From contig JAEYOT010000488.1 in NCBI GenBank assembly GCA_023411445.1, positions 1 to 5,226 of the forward strand: a stretch of DNA of 5,226 nt, in the 5' to 3' direction. This document shows, piece after piece, positions 1-4,366 of the stretch (position 1 is its first letter; every line of letters starts with the position of its first letter). The notes under the pieces are model-generated. The model did not search any database. It had not been told where the DNA came from and saw only the letters and a program-made list of their open reading frames with translations. The translations under genes were made by a program, and so were the position numbers. This DNA is from Pseudomonadota bacterium (lineage in GTDB: Bacteria; Myxococcota_A; Polyangia; Polyangiales; Polyangiaceae).

Positions 1-252
1 CTTCACGCGGCTGTTCTTGATCGGGCTGCCGCCGTGCTTGTGCAAGACCTTGGCGTTGGCGCGAACCTCGGGCGTGACCGACACGCTCTGCCCCAAGAGC
101 AGGCCTTTGTAGCCGCCCAGGTAGCCGATGATTTCAACCTCGGGCGCGAGCTCCGAGTAGCGCTCGATCAGCCCACCGACAGCTGATGAAAGGCACGGGG
201 CAAGTCCGCCCGCAGTCAGGATCGCAACCTTCGGCTTCTGGCTCACGCTCAT
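1..252 (-). CDS. pfp: 6-phosphofructokinase, pyrophosphate-dependent type (N-terminal part, runs off left edge)
   Basis: The first 84 residues of a phosphofructokinase-fold enzyme, expected to phosphorylate fructose 6-phosphate to fructose 1,6-bisphosphate in cytosolic glycolysis or gluconeogenesis. The N-terminal strand and glycine loop read KVAILTAGGLAPCLSSAVGG (residues 8-27), followed by EIIGYLGGYKGLLLG (40-54). This matches the first nucleotide-binding loop of PFKs, but with GGLAPC where ATP-dependent bacterial PfkA has GGDAPG. From family knowledge that form fits the PPi-dependent clade. The diagnostic GGDD/GGDG active-site motif lies outside the window, so phosphoryl-donor specificity is inferred. 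The start is ambiguous: ATG at 252 has GGAG (255-258) only 2 nt away, whereas the in-frame GTG at 246 has the same GGAG at an ideal 8 nt. The protein may therefore begin two codons later. It is divergent from the sensor gene at 476. Confidence 0.85.
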   Translation of the reverse strand, partial: MSVSQKPKVAILTAGGLAPCLSSAVGGLIERYSELAPEVEIIGYLGGYKGLLLGQSVSVTPEVRANAKVLHKHGGSPIKNSRVK

Positions 253-313
253 CTCTCCAGGGTGAATGTTCGGGTGCTGTCCACGCCCTCCGCGACTGGC
301 GGGGAGCGGGCGG

Positions 314-327
314 GCGTACGAGTACGC
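314..327. repeat. 14-bp inverted repeat, possible operator
   Basis: GCGTAC-GA-GTACGC is a perfect inverted repeat with 6-bp arms and a 2-bp spacer, located 62 bp upstream of the pfp-like start inside the divergent region. The size and symmetry suit a site for a dimeric regulator. A stem with a 2-nt loop would not fold well as RNA, which favours a DNA role. The binding protein is unknown: the neighbouring LacI-like protein has no visible DNA-binding domain. Confidence 0.35.
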
Positions 328-436
328 GAAGCACAGAAAAGCGCAAGCCGATCCCGCTTCGGGACGCCTAGCTCCGGCCCTGACCGCGAAAAACCCGCGA
401 GAAACGACGCCAAGCCGCGCCGCGTCAGGAACGGGT

Positions 437-442
437 TATGAT
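437..442 (+). promoter_or_regulatory. Possible -10 element (TATGAT) for the sensor/Gre-like unit
   Basis: TATGAT matches the sigma70 -10 consensus at 5 of 6 positions and stands out in GC-rich surroundings. It would place transcription start near 449, giving a leader of about 27 nt to the TTG at 476. No TTGACA-like -35 is seen about 17 bp upstream. The element overlaps the ATG codons of the leader ORF at 438, so it and the leader ORF are competing readings of the same bases. Confidence 0.25.
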
Positions 443-479
443 GGATGCTTCAGCGAGGGAAGACCCGGCTCTCCGTTGA
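438..479 (+). CDS. Possible 13-codon leader ORF overlapping the sensor gene start
   Basis: AGGA at 427-430 lies 7 nt before tandem ATG codons at 438 and 441, the best ribosome-binding arrangement in the region. The frame encodes MMDASAREDPALR and stops with TGA at 477-479, which overlaps the TTG at 476 as TTGA. That geometry fits termination-reinitiation into the sensor frame. Alternatively this is the true N-terminus of the sensor, displaced by a small indel near 470-480. The peptide has no run of a regulatory amino acid, so attenuation by a specific tRNA is not suggested. Confidence 0.3.
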   Translation: MMDASAREDPALR

Positions 480-2215
480 CCGCCTTGACCCAGAGCTCCC
501 AGCTGCCGCCAGACCTCGCGTCGCCCCGCTACGCGCTGCTGGTAGATTCGCTGGACGACGAGCACGAGCTCTCCGTCGTCCAGGGAACGTTGAAGGCCGC
601 GCGGGAGCTGGACGCTCGGCTGCTGGTGATCCCGGGCGGGCCGGTGGACAGCGCCGACCCTCGGCGCCGGGTCCACAACTTCGCGTTCGACTTGCTCGCG
701 CCGGGGCGGGCGCTGGGCGTGCTGGTGCTGTCCAGCGCGCTCGGCAACGAGATCGGTCCCGAGCGGCTGCGCGCCTGGCTAGAACGCTTCCGAGGTGTAC
801 CGCTGTGCTGCGCCGGCGTAGCGATCGAAGGGCACGTCAGCGCACGCGTCGACAATGCCACCGGCATCCGTGAAGTCGTGCGACACCTGCTGGAGGTGCA
901 CGGCAAGCGCAACCTGGGCTTCATCCGCGGCCCCGAGCACAGCGACGAGGCGGAGGTGCGGCTCGCCGCTTACCGCGAGGAGCTCGCCGCGCATGGTGTC
1001 ACGCCCGACCCGCGCTGGATCGCCGAAGGAGACTACGAGCGGCCGAGCGGGGCGCTGGCGGTCCGCACCATCTTGGACCAGCGGCGGGTCCCCGCGGCGG
1101 CGCTCGACGCCTTGGTCTGCGCCAACGACTACATGGCGCTCGGCGCGCTGGACGAGCTCGGACGGCGGGGCATCAACGTGCCCGAGCAACTCGCGCTCAC
1201 GGGCTTCGACGACGTGGCGTCCGCTGGCGCGGCGCGTCCGCCCCTGACCACGGTGCGGCAGCCGGGCAGCGAGCTCGGCAGGGAGGCATTGAAGCAGCTG
1301 GTCCTGCTCGCGAGCGGCGCGACGCAGCCTGGGGAGCGCGTGCTGCCGGTCGAGTTGAAGCTGCGGCGCTCCTGCGGCTGCAGCGCGCTGGAGCGAGCGT
1401 CGCTCGAGCGCGCCAGCACGCCCACCAACCCGACCAGCCTAGAGCTCGCCCTGATCCAGAGACGCCAGCTGATCGTCGCAGAGCTGGCGCGCGCCGCGCA
1501 GGGCGGCTTCGGCTCCGCCGGGCCCGATTGGGAGAGCACGCTGCTCGGTGCGCTGGTGGAAGAAGTACGGGAAGGCACGCCGGGCGCGCTCAGCCGACGC
1601 TGCCAACGGCTGCTGCAGAAGCTGGAACAAGCGGGCAGCGACTTGACCGCCGCGCCGCACGTGCTCGCTACTTTGCGACGACAGGCGCTGTCCTGCTCGA
1701 GCGGGCAGGGCAAGGAGCGCGACATCTTGGAGGACGCCATCAGCGACGCTCAGCTGGTCGCCAGCGGCATGCTGGTGCAAGCGGCCATCAGCGGCGCGCG
1801 CGCCGCGTCGGGTCGCTTCCGTGAGCTAGGGCGGCTGGTGCACGAGCGCATGTTCGAAGGCGCGCCGGCGGTCTCGCGCGTGCTCGCGGAGCGACTGCCG
1901 GCGCTCGGTGTCGACGCCTGCGTGGTAGCGGCGCTGAACGACGGCGCGGGCGACGAGCAGAGCGGCTCTATTTGCCTCGGCTTCGCGCCCGGGCAAGGGC
2001 CGCCGCTGCGGCAGCAGCTGCCGCTCTGGCGCCTGCCGGAGCACCCTTACGTACAGCAGGCACGAACGCTATTCCTGCTGCCCGTAGCGCTGGGCACGGA
2101 ACCGCTCGGCGTGGCAGTAATATCGGTGACATTGCAGCTAGCGCACGGCGAGCTCATCGAAGACTTGCGTGAGCTGCTCGGACCTGTATTGAAGGTGGTC
2201 AAGGCGAAGGCATGA
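476..2215 (+). CDS. LacI/GalR-like ligand-sensor protein without HTH or output domain
   Basis: A predicted cytosolic sensor of 579 residues if TTG 476 is the start. Residues about 19-298 form a LacI-type periplasmic-binding-protein fold: a YALLV first strand, VDNATGIREVV at 125-135, CANDYMALGAL at 215-225, and LTGFDDVA at 241-248 followed by the PPLTTVRQP hinge segment. It closes with RRSCGC (297-302), the C-terminal signature of LacI-like domains fused to signalling modules. After a helical stretch (about 320-450), residues about 455-579 resemble a GAF-like module (LPALGVDACVVAAL, then LPVALGTEPLGVAVISV and an ELIEDLRELLGPVLK helix). In relatives this is followed by GGDEF, kinase or AraC-type output; here the protein simply ends. 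The ligand is probably a sugar, by fold only. The in-frame ATG at 266 would add 70 Pro/Arg/Ser-rich residues with no domain and is disfavoured. GAGGGA (455-460) is 15 nt from TTG 476, so the start is uncertain. It overlaps the next gene by ATGA. Confidence 0.8.
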   Translation: MTALTQSSQLPPDLASPRYALLVDSLDDEHELSVVQGTLKAARELDARLLVIPGGPVDSADPRRRVHNFAFDLLAPGRALGVLVLSSALGNEIGPERLRAWLERFRGVPLCCAGVAIEGHVSARVDNATGIREVVRHLLEVHGKRNLGFIRGPEHSDEAEVRLAAYREELAAHGVTPDPRWIAEGDYERPSGALAVRTILDQRRVPAAALDALVCANDYMALGALDELGRRGINVPEQLALTGFDDVASAGAARPPLTTVRQPGSELGREALKQLVLLASGATQPGERVLPVELKLRRSCGCSALERASLERASTPTNPTSLELALIQRRQLIVAELARAAQGGFGSAGPDWESTLLGALVEEVREGTPGALSRRCQRLLQKLEQAGSDLTAAPHVLATLRRQALSCSSGQGKERDILEDAISDAQLVASGMLVQAAISGARAASGRFRELGRLVHERMFEGAPAVSRVLAERLPALGVDACVVAALNDGAGDEQSGSICLGFAPGQGPPLRQQLPLWRLPEHPYVQQARTLFLLPVALGTEPLGVAVISVTLQLAHGELIEDLRELLGPVLKVVKAKA

Positions 2216-2706
2216 CGGAGATCGACAAGAGAGCCCTGCTCGCCGCGTTCAAGGAGCGCTTGGAGGGTGAGCTGCAGCGAGCGCACAAGCGCGCCAAGGA
2301 CGCCGCCGAGGGCGCCACGCACGAAGAGAACCGCGCCGAAGGCGACAAGGACATGCGCGCGACCGAGGCCTCCTACGTGGCCCGCGGCATCTCCGGGCGC
2401 GTGGTGGAGATGGAAGACGCCAAGCTGCGCGTCAGCAAGATGGAGCTGCTCGACTTCGCACCCGGCGCGCGCATCGCCATGTCTGCGCTGGTGGAGCTGC
2501 AGCACGACGAGCGCCGCCAGCTCTATTTCCTGGTGCCGGCGGCCGGCGGCGAGCGGATTGAGCAGGCGGGGATCGAGATCCAGACCTTGACCACGCAGAG
2601 CCCGCTGGGTCGCGCGCTGTTGGGGCTGACCGAAGGCGAAGAAGCCGAGCTAGCTGGCCGGCCCGGCGAGCCAGCGCGCGTCTACGAGATTTTGCGCGTC
2701 AGCTGA
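2212..2706 (+). CDS. GreA/GreB-family transcription elongation factor-like protein
   Basis: A 164-residue protein with the two-part layout of Gre factors. Residues 1-75 are charged and helical (a coiled-coil hairpin), with ATHEENRAEGDKDMRATEAS at 35-54 at the likely tip. Residues about 85-163 match the FKBP-like C-terminal domain: LVELQHDERRQLYFLVPAAG, then TQSPLGRALLGLTEGEEAEL (128-147), equivalent to the SPIARGLIG-K-EGD segment of GreA, and a closing ARVYEILRV strand. The THEENRAE...EASY tip marks a distinct group of small GreA/B-like proteins known from proteobacteria and differs from the DLSENAEY tip of GreA. Gre proteins insert into the RNA polymerase secondary channel to stimulate transcript cleavage; whether this variant cleaves, inhibits or competes is open. 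ATG overlaps the sensor stop as ATGA, and AAGG at 2201-2204 sits 7 nt before it, indicating translational coupling. Confidence 0.85.
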   Translation: MTEIDKRALLAAFKERLEGELQRAHKRAKDAAEGATHEENRAEGDKDMRATEASYVARGISGRVVEMEDAKLRVSKMELLDFAPGARIAMSALVELQHDERRQLYFLVPAAGGERIEQAGIEIQTLTTQSPLGRALLGLTEGEEAELAGRPGEPARVYEILRVS

Positions 2707-2707
2707 G

Positions 2708-3538
2708 TCACGGTGGCGTCGCGCCTTCGCGCGCGCCGAAGCCCAGCGTGAGCGAAAGGCCGACCGTGCTGTATGGTTGGGCGCTCTGCTGCTCACCCCC
2801 CACCACCACCGGCATGGTGCCGCCGGCAACGTCCAGCGCCAGCCGCGCGCCGTGAAAGAAGCTCTGCCAATGGCGCGCGAAGTCCACCGAGACGCCGACG
2901 TGAGCGCTCGGATAAAGGCCCTCGACGGAGCCCGCGACGCGGCGGCGATCGGCCGGCGCGTCCTCACAATCCACTCCGTAGCGGCCTTGCCCATCCAGGC
3001 AATAGTCACCGTCGGCATCGAGCGCCGTCAGCGTGGCGCCGCCGTTGACGTGAAGCTCGACCACACGACTCGCGGGCGTGAGGCGCGCGTCCACCCCCAG
3101 CTCGGCTCCGCCCCGCAGCGCGCTGAACGACGCGGCGCGCTCGTCCGCCGTGGCGTAAGCGAAGAAGCCGAGCGCGGCCAAGCTGAAGCGCCGCTCCTCG
3201 TCCACGTACGTGCGGTAGCCGATCAGCGGCTCCAGCGCGGCGCCGGCGCTGTTCTCGCCCGCGTAGCGCGCGCCCGCAAACACGCCGGGCACGTGGAGCA
3301 GCTCATCTGGCTCCAGCACGAGGGCGAGCTGCGCGATGCCCGCAGGCTCCGGCTCCTCTTGCACGGACGAGCTCAAGTAGTAGCCCGGCACCACGCCGGC
3401 CTGAACCTCCACACCAGGCCGCTCGATCGGCTGGATCGGCAAGCCCGACATGGCCGGGATGGGCCCCAGCTTGGTGCAGCCGACGCAGCACAGCATCCAG
3501 AGCAGCAAGAGCGTGCGCGGCGGCTCGCGACGTCCCAT
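2708..3538 (-). CDS. Predicted outer-membrane lipoprotein with beta-barrel-like strands
   Basis: A 276-residue protein with a lipoprotein signal peptide: MGRREPPR n-region, TLLLLWMLCCV core, and VGC with the lipidated Cys at 21 (Cys at -3 is non-standard). The mature part alternates polar and hydrophobic residues with many Gly and aromatics, for example EPLIGYRTYVDEERRFSLAA (103-122), LRGGAELGVDARL (141-153), SAHVGVSVDF (211-220) and STVGLSLTLGFG (257-268), as in small outer-membrane barrel proteins. A loop at 174-193 has DADGDYC and DCED, with two Cys (180, 191) and spaced acidic residues, suggesting a Ca-binding or disulfide-closed loop. Start chosen at ATG 3538 because the signal peptide begins there; the frame stays open to 3643 with no signal-like sequence. 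GAGG is only 1 nt from the ATG, so translation may be weak or nearly leaderless. The family was not recognised. It converges on the Gre-like gene and diverges from the lipoprotein at 3578. Confidence 0.7.
   Translation of the reverse strand: MGRREPPRTLLLLWMLCCVGCTKLGPIPAMSGLPIQPIERPGVEVQAGVVPGYYLSSSVQEEPEPAGIAQLALVLEPDELLHVPGVFAGARYAGENSAGAALEPLIGYRTYVDEERRFSLAALGFFAYATADERAASFSALRGGAELGVDARLTPASRVVELHVNGGATLTALDADGDYCLDGQGRYGVDCEDAPADRRRVAGSVEGLYPSAHVGVSVDFARHWQSFFHGARLALDVAGGTMPVVVGGEQQSAQPYSTVGLSLTLGFGAREGATPP
2715..2737 (+). terminator. GC-rich hairpin after the Gre-like gene (weak terminator candidate)
   Basis: GGCG-t-CGCG pairs with CGCG-CGCC, an 8-bp stem with one bulged T and a CCTTCG loop, starting 9 nt after the Gre-like stop codon. 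No T-tract follows on the plus strand, so it is not a canonical intrinsic terminator. It lies inside the 3' end of the convergent gene, so the bases are also coding (…FGAREGATPP). Confidence 0.25.
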
Positions 3539-3577
3539 GCCTCGGCACGATAGCAGGTCTTTGGTAGGGTGCGGTCC
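3539..3577. promoter_or_regulatory. 39-bp divergent promoter region between two lipoprotein genes
   Basis: Only 39 bp separate the two start codons, so promoters must overlap each other or the N-terminal coding regions. On the minus strand TG-C-TATCGT (3555 down to 3547) resembles an extended -10 and would start transcription near 3540, almost at the ATG of the minus gene. No clear -35 is seen. On the plus strand AGGG (3566-3569), 8 nt before ATG 3578, is a reasonable ribosome binding site. Confidence 0.35.
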
Positions 3578-4303
3578 ATGCGCTGCGCCTTCGCCCTGCT
3601 GCTCCTCACTGCGGCCTGCAACGAGGAGGCGAATCTTTGCCACGAACGCATGAAGGCAGCGCAGGGCACCGTGGCAAAAGTGGATGGTAAGTCCAAGAGC
3701 AGCGTGGAGGAGTCGCTGGGAGCAGTGGAAGAGGCGTACGCGGCCTGCGAGAAGGCGCAGCTAGGCCAGGAACGCGAGCAGCTGCTCAAGGCAAAGAACG
3801 AGCTCAGCGCGCAACGAGATCTGTTGGCGCGACGCGCCGAGCGGAAGAAGCGCGCCGCGCCCAGCAAGGACGAGCTCGCCCAGCTCGCCAAGACCGGCGA
3901 CCCCAGCTGCCCCAAGGGACAAGCTTACAAGCCGCGCGAGCTCCAGCGTGAGATCCGCTGTACGGGCCCGCAGCTCACCGAGATGAGCCTGGTCGCGCTC
4001 GAGGAATACTACGGCGAGCGCCGCTTCAAGCTGACCCGAGCCGATGGCACCGCTCGGCTCACGGCTGAGCTCGGCGCCGAGAAATACGTCTTCGATTTCG
4101 CTCCGGGTGAGAGCGCGCCCCGCTGCGTGACAGCCTACGCCGTGAGCGGCATGAGCTGGCAAGAGCTGACCTCCCGGCTCACCGGCGTGGCGCCTGAGAA
4201 GCTGGCGCTGGACAAGCCCGTGAAGGTGGGCGCGCGTCCGCTACCGCTCAAAGTGGAGCACCCGAACGACCAACCCACGGTGCGCCTCGGGAGCTGTCAG
4301 TAG
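3578..4303 (+). CDS. Cysteine-rich coiled-coil lipoprotein, unknown function
   Basis: A 241-residue predicted lipoprotein: MRCAFALLLLTAAC, lipobox TAAC with the modified Cys at 14. Residues about 25-95 are Glu/Lys/Ala-rich and helical with heptad-like spacing (VEESLGAVEEAYAACEKAQL, then QEREQLLKAKNELSAQRDLL), predicting a coiled coil, followed by a basic RRAERKKRAAP segment. The C-terminal part (about 108-240) looks globular: DPSCPKGQAYKPREL, EEYYGERRFKLTRADG, EKYVFDFAPGESAPRC and a final LGSCQ. Six cysteines follow the lipid Cys (21, 57, 111, 128, 183, 240), an even number compatible with three disulfides and a periplasmic or surface location. ATG 3578 is preferred over GTG 3569 because of the AGGG spacing and the compact signal peptide. 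I do not recognise the family. The cytochrome-like gene follows 63 nt later in the same direction. Confidence 0.75.
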   Translation: MRCAFALLLLTAACNEEANLCHERMKAAQGTVAKVDGKSKSSVEESLGAVEEAYAACEKAQLGQEREQLLKAKNELSAQRDLLARRAERKKRAAPSKDELAQLAKTGDPSCPKGQAYKPRELQREIRCTGPQLTEMSLVALEEYYGERRFKLTRADGTARLTAELGAEKYVFDFAPGESAPRCVTAYAVSGMSWQELTSRLTGVAPEKLALDKPVKVGARPLPLKVEHPNDQPTVRLGSCQ

Positions 4304-4334
4304 CCGCGGACAGATTGTCGCACCCCCGCCGCTT

Positions 4335-4359
4335 GGCTCGACCGAGGTCGAGTCGAGCC
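4335..4359 (+). repeat. Strong hairpin with an alternative pairing before the cytochrome-like gene
   Basis: GGCTCGAC (4335-4342) pairs perfectly with GTCGAGCC (4352-4359) around a 9-nt loop. The loop carries another GTCGAG (4347-4352) that can pair instead with CTCGAC (4337-4342) around a CGAG tetraloop. No T-tract follows, so a classical terminator for the upstream gene is unlikely. It ends 7 nt before the GTG at 4367 and would affect ribosome access there; a DNA-binding site is also possible. Confidence 0.4.
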
Positions 4360-4366
4360 GTAAGCT

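Larger units (their letters stand above)
253..475. promoter_or_regulatory. Divergent intergenic region between pfp-like gene and sensor gene
   Basis: About 223 bp with no convincing gene apart from the short leader ORF at its right end. It must hold the promoters of both divergent units. On the minus strand no strong sigma70 pair is seen; the best is a weak TTGCGC, 16 nt, TACTCG arrangement (about 318-345). It contains a 14-bp inverted repeat at 314-327 and a small TCCCG-CTT-CGGGA hairpin at 352-364. The space is too small, and its frames too unlike a LacI helix-turn-helix, to hide a missing DNA-binding domain for the sensor. Confidence 0.5.

Noticed and set aside
352..364. TCCCG-CTT-CGGGA hairpin considered as a terminator or regulatory element.
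   Set aside because: Only 5 bp of stem, no T-tract and no gene ending next to it; such short repeats are expected by chance in GC-rich DNA.
266..475. A 70-residue N-terminal extension of the sensor gene from the in-frame ATG at 266.
   Set aside because: It is Pro/Arg/Ser/Gly-rich with no domain or HTH character, would cover the whole divergent promoter region starting 14 bp from the pfp-like start, and has only an AGGG 3 nt away. The conserved part begins after 530.
1129..1740. Long minus-strand open frame (203 codons) inside the sensor gene.
   Set aside because: Ser/Arg/Ala-rich composition typical of the antisense frame of GC-rich coding DNA, with no motif; the plus strand here encodes the recognisable LacI-like core.
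2777..3553. Plus-strand open frame (258 codons) opposite the barrel-like lipoprotein.
   Set aside because: Arg/Ala/His-rich with no motif. The minus strand has a signal peptide, lipobox and regular strand pattern.
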